This document shows, piece after piece, positions 15,404 to 23,903 of a stretch of DNA of 64,000 nt. Under the pieces are notes generated by a model. That model searched no databases, was not told the DNA's origin, and saw only the letters and a list, made by a program, of their open reading frames with translations. Position numbers and translations under genes: made by a program. Each line of letters opens with the position of its first letter. Position 1 is the stretch's first letter. This DNA is from Amycolatopsis tolypomycina (GTDB lineage Bacteria > Actinomycetota > Actinomycetes > Mycobacteriales > Pseudonocardiaceae), in the NCBI RefSeq assembly GCF_900105945.1, contig NZ_FNSO01000004.1, positions 3,100,001-3,164,000 of the forward strand, read 5' to 3'.

Positions 15404-16333
15404 ATGCCACCCGAACCGCTGGGCCCGGACTCGCTGACGTGGAAGTACTTCGGCGACTGGCGCGGCCTGCTCATCGGCCTGTGGGCCGGGTCGATGCAGA
15501 ACATGCACCCGGGCCTCGGCGCGGGCGTCGAGCAGCACTCGCGGTTCTTCGAAGAGCGCTGGCAACGGCTGTTCCGCTCGCTCTACCCGATCGGCGGGGT
15601 GGTCTTCGACGGCCCGCGCGCCCACGCGACCGCCCTCGAAGTCCGCGGCTACCACAACCGCATCAAGGGCGTCGACGCGAAAGGCCGCCGCTACCACGCC
15701 CTGGACCCCGACACCTACTACTGGGCGCACGCCACGTTCTTCGTCAGCACGATCCTCATCGCCGACCACTTCATGGGCGGCATCGGCGAAGCCGAAAAGC
15801 GGCAGCTGTTCGACGAACACGTCCAGTGGTGGCGGCTGTACGACATGCCGATGCGGCCGGTGCCGGCGAGCTGGGAGGACTTCCAGCGCTACTGGAAGCA
15901 CATGTGCACCGAGGTCCTCGAGGACAACAAGGCCACCCGGGACGTCCTCGACATCCGCGGGCTCGGCAAGCCGCCGTTCCTGCCGTGGCTGCCGGACGCG
16001 CTGTGGCGGCCGGTCCAGCGGGTGGTCGCCCGCAACTTCGTCTGGCTCACGATCGGGCTGTACGACCGAGAGGTCCGCGACCTGCTCGGCTTCCGCTGGA
16101 CCGAGCGCGACGCCCGGCGGCACCGGCGGGCCGGGAAGCTGATCAACGCCGTGTTCAAGCTCGTCCCGCACGACCGCCGCTACCACCCGCGAGCCCGCGC
16201 CGGCCGGCGCCGAGAGCGCGGAGAGGTGGCTCCGGACGCGCCCTTGGTCGAGACTCCACCCAGGAACCTGCCGCCGCTGTCCGAGCGGGGCAAGCCCGAG
16301 CACTACGCGCCGAACGTCCGTCGAAACACCTAG
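15404..16333 (+). CDS. MpaB/DUF2236-type oxygenase
   Basis: A 309-residue protein of the DUF2236 family, which includes the fungal MpaB oxygenase and the heme-binding rubber oxygenase Lcp. Diagnostic stretches are MQNMHPGLGAGVEQHS, ALEVRGYHNRIKGVDAKG and YYWAHATFFVSTILIADHF; conserved His residues would bind heme. The ATG at 15404 follows GGAG by 6 nt, and an upstream in-frame start at 15344 would run through the operators. It is followed after 9 bp by an LLM oxidoreductase, indicating a small oxidative pathway of unknown substrate. Confidence 0.8.
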   Translation: MPPEPLGPDSLTWKYFGDWRGLLIGLWAGSMQNMHPGLGAGVEQHSRFFEERWQRLFRSLYPIGGVVFDGPRAHATALEVRGYHNRIKGVDAKGRRYHALDPDTYYWAHATFFVSTILIADHFMGGIGEAEKRQLFDEHVQWWRLYDMPMRPVPASWEDFQRYWKHMCTEVLEDNKATRDVLDIRGLGKPPFLPWLPDALWRPVQRVVARNFVWLTIGLYDREVRDLLGFRWTERDARRHRRAGKLINAVFKLVPHDRRYHPRARAGRRRERGEVAPDAPLVETPPRNLPPLSERGKPEHYAPNVRRNT

Positions 16334-16342
16334 GAGGCATTC

Positions 16343-17368
16343 GTGAAGCTGGGATTCCACGTCGGGTACTGGCAGAGCGGCCCGACCCCGGGTGCGCTGG
16401 AAGCCGTCCTCAAGGCCGAGGAGCTCGGCTTCGACTCGGTGTGGACGGCGGAGGCGTACGGCTCGGACGCCTTCACGCCGCTGGCCTGGTACGGCGCTTC
16501 CACCAGCCGCATCCGGCTCGGCACGAACATCGTCCAGATGGCCGCCCGGACGCCGACGGCGACGGCGATGAGCGCGCTGACCCTCGACCACCTCTCCGGC
16601 GGCCGGATGGTGCTCGGGCTCGGCGCGTCCGGTCCGCAGGTCGTCGAGGGCTGGTACGGGCAGCCGTACCCGAAGCCCCTCGCCCGGACCCGCGAGTACA
16701 TCGACATCGTCCGGCAGGTGATCGCCCGCGAGGCGCCGGTGACCCTCGACGGCGACCACTTCCAGCTGCCGTACCGGGGCGGCGCCGGGCTCGGCAAGCC
16801 GCTCAAGTCCACGGTGCACCCGCTGCGCAAGGACATCCCGATCCACCTGGCGGCCGAGGGCCCCAAGAACGTGGCCCTCGCGGCGGAGATCGCCGACGGC
16901 TGGCTGCCGCTGTTCTTCTCGCCCAAGAGCAACGACTTCTACAAGGCCGCGCTCGAAGAAGGCTTCTCGCGGCCGGGCGCGCGGCACACCTTCGACACCT
17001 TCGAGGTGCCGTGCTCGCTGCCGGTGATCGTGCACGACGACGTCGAGGAGGCGGCGAGCTGGATCAAGCCGTCGCTGGCGTTGTACATCGGCGGGATGGG
17101 CGCCAAGAGCGTCAATTTCCACCACGACGTCTACGCGCGGCTCGGCTACGGCGACGTCGCCGACGAAGTCCAGGAGCTCTTCCTCGCCGGCCGCAAGGCG
17201 GAGGCGGCCGCGGCGATCCCGACGTCGCTGGTGGAGGACACCTCGCTGATCGGGCCGGCGGAGAAGATCCGCGAGGAGCTGAAGGCCTGGGAGGACACCG
17301 TGGTCACGCAGCTGCTCCTGCGCGGTGACGCCGCGACGCTGGAGAAGATCGCCCGCGCTCTCGGCTGA
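16343..17368 (+). CDS. LLM-class F420-dependent oxidoreductase
   Basis: A 341-residue TIM-barrel oxidoreductase of the luciferase-like superfamily, F420 subgroup: KLGFHVGYWQSGPTPGALEA, TNIVQMAARTPTATAMSAL and MVLGLGASGPQVVEGW match the actinobacterial F420 group. The GTG at 16343 is preceded by a perfect AGGAGG. It is co-directional with, and probably co-transcribed with, the MpaB-like gene under the TetR regulator. Confidence 0.85.
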   Translation: MKLGFHVGYWQSGPTPGALEAVLKAEELGFDSVWTAEAYGSDAFTPLAWYGASTSRIRLGTNIVQMAARTPTATAMSALTLDHLSGGRMVLGLGASGPQVVEGWYGQPYPKPLARTREYIDIVRQVIAREAPVTLDGDHFQLPYRGGAGLGKPLKSTVHPLRKDIPIHLAAEGPKNVALAAEIADGWLPLFFSPKSNDFYKAALEEGFSRPGARHTFDTFEVPCSLPVIVHDDVEEAASWIKPSLALYIGGMGAKSVNFHHDVYARLGYGDVADEVQELFLAGRKAEAAAAIPTSLVEDTSLIGPAEKIREELKAWEDTVVTQLLLRGDAATLEKIARALG

Positions 17369-17487
17369 CCGGCGCGTCGCTGTCGTGCGCCAGGTCACGA
17401 CGATGGCACGATTCCCCTCGACCACTACCGGGTGTCCGCCGAGATCCAATACTCATGCGGGCACCCGGTAAGCCTTCGAGGAGGACC

Positions 17488-18792
17488 ATGACGACGCTGT
17501 CCGGCCGGACGAGGTTCCGCTATTCGCTCGGCTCGTTCGTCACCGGGTCCTTCGGCACGGTTCCCGGTCTGGTGCTGGTGAAGTACCTGACCGACACGAT
17601 GGCCGTGCCCGCGGGCTGGGCCGCGGCGATCGTGTTCGTGCCCAAGGCCTGGGACGTGCTGTTCAACCCGGTCGCCGGCCGGCTGTCCGACGCCGACCTG
17701 CTCAAGACCGGCAGCCGGCGGCGGTTCCTGCTGATCGGCGGCATCGGCGTGGCGATCCTGTTCGCGGCGATGTTCGCCCACCCCGGGCTCGGCGGCCCGC
17801 TGCCGGACGCGCTGTACGTGGCGATCACGTTCGCCCTCTGCGCCACGGCGTACGCGCTGTTCCAGGTGCCGTTCAACGCGTTGCCCGCCGAGCTGACCGA
17901 GTCGGCCACCGAGCGCACGAAGCTCACCAGCGTCCGGATCGGCGTGCTCGCCGTGACGATCCTGGTCTGCGGGGGCGGCGCCCCGGCGATCACCTCCGCG
18001 ATCGAGGGCGTGGCCGGCTACCGCATCATGGCCGTCGTGATCGGGCTGATCGTGCTGGCCGCGACGCTGCTGGTGTACTTCGGGCTGAAGGACGCGCCGG
18101 TCGGCTCGCTGCGGCCGAACACGGTGAGCCTGAAGGAGCTCGTCGGCACGCTCGCCGGCTGGCGGCCGTTCCGCTGGCTGCTCGGCACGTACTTCATCCA
18201 GGCGCTGGGCATCGGCACCGTGCTCGCCGCGATCCCGTTCTTCGCCCAGCGCATCCTCGGCGACGACAAGTACGGCACGATCCTGTTCGTCATCTTCGTC
18301 GGCCCGGCGCTGGTCACCATGCCGCTGTGGCCGCGGCTGGGCGACCGGGTCGGCAAGCTCAACGGCTTCCGCCTGGCCACCGCGGCGTTCGCGGTCGGCC
18401 TGCTGGGTCTCGTGTTCGCCCAGTCGATCCCGCTGGTCGTCTCGTTCGTCTTCGTGGCGCTCTGCGGCGTCGGGTACGCCGGGATCTCGGTGTTCCCGCT
18501 GGCCATCCTGCCGGACCTGATCACGGCCGAAGAGGAACGCACCGGCGAGACCCGCGCCGGGATCGCGGCGGGCGTGTGGACCGCGGGGGAGACCCTCGGG
18601 CTGGCGTTCGGCGGCGGGCTCTGGGCGCTGATCCTGGCGTTCGGCGGGTACGTGTCGAGCACCGACGCCACGGCGTTCCAGCCGCACAGCGCGATCGTGG
18701 CGATCCTGATCGGGTCGTCGATCATCCCCGGCGTGCTCATCGCGCTGGCCCTGCCGCTGCTGCGGCGCAAGGTGCTGGAGCCGCGCCCGTGA
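17488..18792 (+). CDS. MFS transporter, GPH (sugar/cation symporter-like)
   Basis: A 434-residue, twelve-helix transporter like the glycoside-pentoside-hexuronide:cation symporter group: DVLFNPVAGRLSDADLLKTGSR near the first cytoplasmic loop is the MelB-type motif, and FALCATAYALFQVPFNALPAEL the matching helix pair. Starts at the ATG after GAGGAGG. Its stop overlaps the start of a PLP-dependent lyase by 4 bp, so transporter and enzyme are one unit. The substrate is unknown; a phosphorylated sphingoid, amine or amino acid handled by the lyase is possible. Confidence 0.8.
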   Translation: MTTLSGRTRFRYSLGSFVTGSFGTVPGLVLVKYLTDTMAVPAGWAAAIVFVPKAWDVLFNPVAGRLSDADLLKTGSRRRFLLIGGIGVAILFAAMFAHPGLGGPLPDALYVAITFALCATAYALFQVPFNALPAELTESATERTKLTSVRIGVLAVTILVCGGGAPAITSAIEGVAGYRIMAVVIGLIVLAATLLVYFGLKDAPVGSLRPNTVSLKELVGTLAGWRPFRWLLGTYFIQALGIGTVLAAIPFFAQRILGDDKYGTILFVIFVGPALVTMPLWPRLGDRVGKLNGFRLATAAFAVGLLGLVFAQSIPLVVSFVFVALCGVGYAGISVFPLAILPDLITAEEERTGETRAGIAAGVWTAGETLGLAFGGGLWALILAFGGYVSSTDATAFQPHSAIVAILIGSSIIPGVLIALALPLLRRKVLEPRP

Positions 18793-20207
18793 ACCCGCCC
18801 GAGGACGTCCTCACGGCGCTGCGGGAGCTGCGCGCGGGCGACCTGCCGACGCACGGCGGCCGGACCCTGGCCTACGTCTACGACAGCGGGCTGTCCGAAG
18901 TGGACTCCCTGGGCGCGGCGGCGCACGCGCTGGCGTCGTCGGCCAACGGCCTGGACCCGACGGCGTTCCCGAGCCTGCTGCGGATGGAGAACGACCTCGT
19001 CGCGGCGGCTTCCGCGCTGCTCGGCGACGTGCCGGGCGTGGTCGGCTCGGTGACGTCGGGTGGCACGGAGTCGTGCCTGCTGGCGGTGCTCGCGGCCCGG
19101 GACGCGCGGCCGGACGTGGCGTCGCCGTCGCTGGTCCTGCCGACGACCGCGCACGCGGCGTTCCACAAGGCCGCGCACCTGTTCGGCCTGCGGCGGATCG
19201 ACGTCCCGGTCGACCCGGTGACGTTCCGCGCCGACCCGGCGGCGATGGCCGCGGCGATCGACGACTCGACGGTGCTGGTCGTGGCGAGCGCGCCGTCCTA
19301 CGCCCACGGCGTCCTCGACCCGATCGCTCCGATCGCGGCGGCCGCGCACGAGCGCGGGGTCCGGATGCACGTCGACGCCTGCATCGGCGGCTGGGTGCTG
19401 CCGTACTTCGCGAAGCTCGGCGCGGACGTCCCGCCGTTCGACTTCCGGGTTCCCGGCGTCACGAGCGTTTCGGTGGACCTGCACAAGTACGCGTACTGCC
19501 CGAAGGGGACGTCGGTGCTGCTGCACGCTTCGGCGGAGCTGCGGCGCACGCACTACTTCGCGAGCGCGGCCTGGCCGGGCTACACGATGCTGAACACGAC
19601 CATCCAGAGCACGCGGTCGGGCGGTCCGCCGGCGGCGGCGTGGGCGGTGACTCGCCACCTCGGCGAGGACGGTTACCTTTCGCTGGCCGCTTCCACCCGC
19701 GAAGCGGTGTCGCGCATCCGTTCGGGCATCGCCGATCTGCCCGGCCTCCGGATTCTCGGGGAGCCGATCTCGACGTTGATCGCGTTCACCGCTTCCGACG
19801 ACGGCTTCGACCTGTTCACGGTGGCCGACGAGATGAAGGCGCGCGGCTGGTACGTCCAGCCGCAGTTCGCGCATCTGGCGTCCCCGGTGAACCTGCACCT
19901 GACGGTGACGGCCGCCAACCACGGCAGCGAGAAGGAGTTCCTGACCGACCTCGCGGCTTCGGTGGACGCGGCCCGGACGGCGGGCCCGGTCGTGATCGAC
20001 CCGGCCGTCGCCGAATTCGTGGCCGCGCTCGACCCGGAGACGTTGACGTCGGAGCAGTTCGCGGGGCTCCTCGCCGCCGCGGGACTCGGCGGCGCGTCGG
20101 GACTGCCGGAGCGGATGGCGCCGATCAACGCGCTCCTCGCAACGGCACCGGCGCCGTTGCGGGAGCGGCTGTTGCTCGAGTTCCTGGGCGCGCTGTACAC
20201 GCCCTAG
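18789..20207 (+). CDS. PLP-dependent decarboxylase/aldolase of the sphingosine-1-phosphate lyase type
   Basis: A 472-residue fold-type I PLP enzyme. The PLP lysine lies in SVDLHKYAYCPKGTSVLL, the phosphate-loop region in GSVTSGGTESCLLAVL, and the ring-stacking and Asp residues in MHVDACIGGWVLPYF. These features match the S1P-lyase/glutamate-decarboxylase-like group II family more than classical aspartate aminotransferases. It begins with GTGA overlapping the MFS stop. A C-terminal ~60-residue tail beyond the family core is present. The substrate is not deducible. Confidence 0.78.
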   Translation: MNPPEDVLTALRELRAGDLPTHGGRTLAYVYDSGLSEVDSLGAAAHALASSANGLDPTAFPSLLRMENDLVAAASALLGDVPGVVGSVTSGGTESCLLAVLAARDARPDVASPSLVLPTTAHAAFHKAAHLFGLRRIDVPVDPVTFRADPAAMAAAIDDSTVLVVASAPSYAHGVLDPIAPIAAAAHERGVRMHVDACIGGWVLPYFAKLGADVPPFDFRVPGVTSVSVDLHKYAYCPKGTSVLLHASAELRRTHYFASAAWPGYTMLNTTIQSTRSGGPPAAAWAVTRHLGEDGYLSLAASTREAVSRIRSGIADLPGLRILGEPISTLIAFTASDDGFDLFTVADEMKARGWYVQPQFAHLASPVNLHLTVTAANHGSEKEFLTDLAASVDAARTAGPVVIDPAVAEFVAALDPETLTSEQFAGLLAAAGLGGASGLPERMAPINALLATAPAPLRERLLLEFLGALYTP

Positions 20208-20210
20208 AAC

Positions 20211-20483
20211 TCACTGGTTCCGCGAAGCCAGCCCGGCGGGAGCGGACTTGACGGCCGCGTGGATGGCGTCCGCCAGGGCCAGGGCGTCCTCTTCGGTCAG
20301 TTCGAGGGCGACGCGCGCCGAAGCGCCCAGGGCCGGGTTGCGGAAGTCGATGTTCACCGTGTGCGCGTACGGCGCGTGGACCGGGTGGTCGACGTACACG
20401 GTGCCTTCGGTCAGCCGGAACCAGCCGCGGGCGCCCTTGCCGCTGCCCTCGAGCGCGAACTTCTCCGTCAGGTAGGTGCACAT
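20211..20483 (-). CDS. Small conserved actinobacterial protein (DUF6295-like)
   Basis: A 90-residue protein starting MCTYLTEKFALEGSGKGARG, with a compact beta-rich pattern (GTVYVDHPVHAPYAHTVNIDF) and a short C-terminal helix. It resembles small actinobacterial proteins that I recall under DUF6295; no function is known for these. It is the last gene of the leftward MarR-MFS-hydrolase unit, 12 bp after the hydrolase, so it probably shares their promoter. Confidence 0.65.
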   Translation of the reverse strand: MCTYLTEKFALEGSGKGARGWFRLTEGTVYVDHPVHAPYAHTVNIDFRNPALGASARVALELTEEDALALADAIHAAVKSAPAGLASRNQ

Positions 20484-20495
20484 GCGTTGGTCCTC

Positions 20496-21236
20496 TCAGG
20501 CGGTGAGCGTGCGGGCGTAGAAGTCGAGGATGCGTTCCCAGCCGTCCTTGGCGGCTTCGGGGCGGTAGCTCGGGCGGTCGACGGCGAAGAACGCGTGGCC
20601 GGCGTCGGCGTAGGTGTGGAACTCGTGTTCCTTGCCGTGCTTCTCCAGCTCCGCCGCCAGGACCGCGACCTCGTCCGGGCTGGGGAACTGGTCGTCGGCG
20701 CCGAAGATGCCCAGCAGCGGGCACGACAACTGCGGTGCCAGGCCGAGCAGCGGCTTCATCTGCTTCATCGTCTCCGGCGGGTCGTTGACGACGAAGGCGC
20801 CGTAGCAGTCCACCGCCGCGTCGAGGTCCAGGGAGCACGCGGACAGGAACGCGTGGCGGCCGCCGGAGCAGTGCCCGATGACCCCGACGCGGCCGTTCGC
20901 GTTCTCCAGCGCGCGCAGGTAGTCGGCCGCGCCGGAGACGTCGCCGACCAGGCGGTCGTCCGGGACGCCGCCCGCCGCGCGGACCGTCGCGGCCGCGTCG
21001 TCCGGGTCCGCGCCCGGCGCTTCGCGCGTGTACAGGTTCGGGCAGAGCGCGTTGTAGCCCTCGACGGCGAAGCGGCGCACCATCTCCTTCGTCGCGGCGT
21101 CGTAGCCGGGCAGGTGGTGGATCACCACGACGCCGCCGCGTGGCGTCGCGTCGGTCGGCTTGGCCAGGTAGGCCTCGAGCTCGTCCCCGCCGTGGCCGGA
21201 GATGGTGACCGTCCCGGCGACGATCTCGTCCTTCAT
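20496..21236 (-). CDS. Dienelactone hydrolase family protein
   Basis: A 246-residue alpha/beta hydrolase of the dienelactone hydrolase family: the nucleophile elbow is GHCSGGR with the Cys typical of DLH, the acid is in FGADDQFPSPDE, and the His is in DAGHAFFA. It would hydrolyse a cyclic ester or similar substrate in the cytosol. The start overlaps the MFS stop by 4 bp, and the group is probably controlled by the MarR protein. Confidence 0.85.
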   Translation of the reverse strand: MKDEIVAGTVTISGHGGDELEAYLAKPTDATPRGGVVVIHHLPGYDAATKEMVRRFAVEGYNALCPNLYTREAPGADPDDAAATVRAAGGVPDDRLVGDVSGAADYLRALENANGRVGVIGHCSGGRHAFLSACSLDLDAAVDCYGAFVVNDPPETMKQMKPLLGLAPQLSCPLLGIFGADDQFPSPDEVAVLAAELEKHGKEHEFHTYADAGHAFFAVDRPSYRPEAAKDGWERILDFYARTLTA

Positions 21237-22903
21237 CGGTTCTCCTTCGCTTCTTCGGGGGAGTGGACGTACTTCGCGCCGCGCGAAGTGGACGCGATCG
21301 CGGCGACGACGGCCATCGCGGCCGCCGCGGTGAACACGACCACCAGGCCGTGGTGGAACGGGCCGGACACCAGCCGCGGGAAGAAGCCGCCGCCGGTGAG
21401 GGCCGCCCGGTCGGCGGGGGCCAGCCCGGCCAGGACGTCCGGGCCGAGCAGGTGGCCGACCGGGTTGCTGCCGAGGAACGCCGCGAACAGCGTGCTGACC
21501 GGCGGCAGCTGCGCGACGCCGTCGGCGACGGTCGCCGGGACGCCGTGGGCCTGCAGGCCGCTGGTGAGCGTCTGCGGCAGCGACGTGGCCAGCCCGGCGA
21601 CCATCAGTGAGAAGAACACGCCGATCGACAGCGACGTCCCGGAGTTCTGGAACGTCGCGCGCATGCCGGAGGCGACGCCGCGCTGCTCGGTCGGGACGCT
21701 GCTCATGATCGCCGAGGTGTTGGGCGCGGCGAACATGCCCTGGCCGATGCCGCTGAGCACGAGCAGGGCCGCGAACGCCGGGTACGGGAAGTCCACCGGC
21801 AGCGCCAGCAGGCCGAGGAACGCCGCGGCGACCAGGAGCAGGCCGCCGGTGGCCAGCGGACGGGCGCCGAAGCGGTCGGACAGGTACCCGGACACCGGCC
21901 CGGCGACGAGGAACCCGACGGTCAGCGGCAGCAGGTGGATGCCCGCCCACAGCGGTGTCTGCTCGAAGTCGTAGCCGTGCAGGGGCAGCCAGATGCCCTG
22001 CAGCCAGATGATGAGCATGAACTGCATGCCACCACGCGCCACCGAAGTCAGCAAGGCGGCGACGTTCCCCGCGGCGAACGCGCGGATCTTGAACAGCGAA
22101 AGCTGGAACATCGGCGCGGCGACGCGGCTCTCGATGACGCCGAACAGCAGGAGCAACAGCACCCCGGCGCCGATCCCGCCGAGCACCCACGGGTTGCCCC
22201 ACCCGGTGGCGGCACCGCCGTGGGGCTGGATGCCGTAGGTGATCGCGGCCAGCAGCGACGCGGTCCCGGCCGCGAAGGTGACGTTGCCGCCCCAGTCGAC
22301 CTTCGCGCGCTGCGGCGTCCCGACCTCGCGGAGACTGCGGATCGACCAGATCGTGCCGAGCAGGCCGAACGGGACGCTCACCCAGAACACCGCGCGCCAG
22401 TCGAGCTCGGCGAGCAGCCCGCCGACGACCAGGCCGAGGAACTGCCCGGCCAGCGCGGTGATCTGGTTGACGCCCAGCGCCATCCCGCGCTGCTCGGCGG
22501 GGAAGGCGTCGGTGAGGATGGCCGCGGAGTTCGCCGTCAGCATCGACCCGCCGACGGCCTGCACGACCCGCCAGCCGATCAGCCACAGCGCGCCGCCGGC
22601 GGCGTGGAACGGGTCGAACGACAGCGCCACCGACGCGGCACTGAACACGACGAAGCCGAGGTTGTACATCTTGACGCGGCCGAACATGTCGCCGAGCCGC
22701 CCCAGCGTCACCACCAGCACGGCCTGCACCAGCAGGTAGCCGAGGATCATCCAGAGCAGGTAGCCGATGTTGCCCGGGGCGAGCGGGTCGAGGCCGATGC
22801 CGCGGAAGATCGCCGGCAGCGAGATGATGACGATCGAGCCGTCGAGGGCGGACATCAGCACGCCGAGGGTGGTGTTCGACAGCGCGACCCACTTGTAGCT
22901 CAC
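21233..22903 (-). CDS. MFS drug efflux transporter, DHA2 (EmrB/QacA) type
   Basis: A 556-residue, fourteen-helix transporter beginning with the DHA2 signature LMSALDGSIVIISLPAIF and motif A as LGRLGDMFGRVKMYN. The long cytoplasmic loops and C-terminal extension agree with EmrB/QacA size. It overlaps the upstream marR by 4 bp and the downstream hydrolase by 4 bp. This is a classical marR-efflux operon, suggesting export of a hydrophobic or aromatic compound that may also bind MarR. Confidence 0.87.
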   Translation of the reverse strand: MSYKWVALSNTTLGVLMSALDGSIVIISLPAIFRGIGLDPLAPGNIGYLLWMILGYLLVQAVLVVTLGRLGDMFGRVKMYNLGFVVFSAASVALSFDPFHAAGGALWLIGWRVVQAVGGSMLTANSAAILTDAFPAEQRGMALGVNQITALAGQFLGLVVGGLLAELDWRAVFWVSVPFGLLGTIWSIRSLREVGTPQRAKVDWGGNVTFAAGTASLLAAITYGIQPHGGAATGWGNPWVLGGIGAGVLLLLLFGVIESRVAAPMFQLSLFKIRAFAAGNVAALLTSVARGGMQFMLIIWLQGIWLPLHGYDFEQTPLWAGIHLLPLTVGFLVAGPVSGYLSDRFGARPLATGGLLLVAAAFLGLLALPVDFPYPAFAALLVLSGIGQGMFAAPNTSAIMSSVPTEQRGVASGMRATFQNSGTSLSIGVFFSLMVAGLATSLPQTLTSGLQAHGVPATVADGVAQLPPVSTLFAAFLGSNPVGHLLGPDVLAGLAPADRAALTGGGFFPRLVSGPFHHGLVVVFTAAAAMAVVAAIASTSRGAKYVHSPEEAKENR

Positions 22904-23343
22904 AGCTCGTCCGCCAGCCGCTCGATCAGCGGGATGGCCGCGATCAGGTCGCGCCGCTCGGCCTCGGTGAACTTGTCGGCGAGGACGGCCGCCATCTGCC
23001 TGCCCGTCTCCGAGCGCCGGTCGGTGAGCAGCTTGACGCCGGCTTCGGTGACCGACATCAGCACCTTGCGGCCGTCGGAGTCGTCCTTGCGGCGCTCGAC
23101 GAGCCCGCGTTCGACCAGCCCGGCCAGGGTGACGCCCATGGCCTGCGGCTTGACGCGTTCGAGGTCGGCGAGGCAGCCCGGGGTGGCCGGGCCGTCGCGG
23201 TCGAGCCGGGACAGGACCGAGCGTTCGGGCAGGGTCGGTTCGCCGTCGGTGTAGCCCTGGCGCAGCCGCCGGACCAGCCTGCCGAGGGCGACGCGCAGGT
23301 CCGTGGTCGCCTGGAGCAGCTGATCGTCCCGCACGATCGTCAA
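22900..23343 (-). CDS. MarR-family regulator
   Basis: A 147-residue winged-helix regulator: GCLADLERVKPQAMGVTLAGLVERGLVERRKDDSDGR (split here by the wing) has the MarR recognition helix and wing with the conserved DxR turn. It heads the operon with the DHA2 pump and hydrolase. An inverted repeat directly upstream, overlapping the start by a few bases, is the likely autoregulatory operator. Confidence 0.88.
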   Translation of the reverse strand: MTIVRDDQLLQATTDLRVALGRLVRRLRQGYTDGEPTLPERSVLSRLDRDGPATPGCLADLERVKPQAMGVTLAGLVERGLVERRKDDSDGRKVLMSVTEAGVKLLTDRRSETGRQMAAVLADKFTEAERRDLIAAIPLIERLADEL

Positions 23344-23367
23344 CCTAGACTGATAAACCTGGGTTGA
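23340..23367 (-). promoter_or_regulatory. Candidate MarR operator
   Basis: Inverted repeat TCAACCTAG, 10-nt spacer, CTGGGTTGA (one mismatch in 9 bp), immediately upstream of marR. An adjacent perfect 8-mer palindrome TTGATCAA overlaps its right end (23364-23371). Confidence 0.55.
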
Positions 23368-23476
23368 TCAACTCGGACGTCGGCGCCGCTATCGGGTGAG
23401 CCGGGAGGTTTCACGCGGACCGTCGGCGGGTTGCGGTGTTACCGTCCGAAATGGACACACCTGGAAGGGAACGCCG

Positions 23477-23773
23477 ATGACCATCCCGCACGTCGAGCAC
23501 GCCGGCCACGACCACGTCCACCGGGAGGGCTGCGGCCACGCGGCGATCCCGCACGGCGACCACGTGGACTACGTGCACGAGGGCCACCTGCACCGGGCTC
23601 ACGACGGCCACTTCGACGAGTGCGAAATCGCGGGCCACGTCCCCCACACGGGTCACGACCACGCCCACGGCGACGGCTGCGGCCACATGGCGGTCCCGCA
23701 CGGCGACCACGTCGACTACCTGCACGACGGCCACCGCCACGCGGTCCACGAGGACCACTACGACGACCACTAG
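23477..23773 (+). CDS. Histidine-rich, internally duplicated metal-binding protein
   Basis: A 98-residue protein with 27 histidines and many Asp/Glu. Two ~42-residue halves repeat each other: HDHVHREGCGHAAIPHGDHV against HDHAHGDGCGHMAVPHGDHV, each followed by DY(V/L)H(E/D)GH. Each half carries one Cys in GCGH. There is no signal peptide, so it is cytosolic. The composition implies zinc or nickel binding or storage, and the adjacent zinc-starvation locus supports zinc. The start is the ATG 6 nt after GGGAA. Confidence 0.75.
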   Translation: MTIPHVEHAGHDHVHREGCGHAAIPHGDHVDYVHEGHLHRAHDGHFDECEIAGHVPHTGHDHAHGDGCGHMAVPHGDHVDYLHDGHRHAVHEDHYDDH

Positions 23774-23775
23774 CC

Positions 23776-23902
23776 AGCCGGAACTCGCGTGATTGAAGCC
23801 GGAACTCGCGTGACTGAAGCCGGAACTCGCGTGACTGAAGCCGGAACTCGCGAGTTCCGGCTCTGATCACGCGAGTTCCGTTTCCGATCACGCGAGTTCC
23901 GG
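23776..23902. repeat. Tandem and inverted 21-bp repeats between convergent genes
   Basis: Three direct 21-bp copies start at 23776, 23797 and 23818 (AGCCGGAACTCGCGTGACTG plus A, with one C/T variant). A fourth, shortened copy is joined to its own inverse to make a perfect 24-bp palindrome at 23839-23862. Two more inverted copies follow, to 23902. It may act as a bidirectional terminator or be a REP-like element. There are no unique spacers, so it is not a CRISPR. Confidence 0.8.
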
Positions 23903-23903
23903 G

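Noticed and set aside
15347..17449. A 700-codon minus-strand frame opposite the oxygenase and LLM genes
   Set aside because: Antisense shadow; no domain features, and the opposite genes have ribosome sites and motifs.
23776..23902. CRISPR-like repeat array
   Set aside because: Repeat units are contiguous with no unique spacers, and half are inverted.
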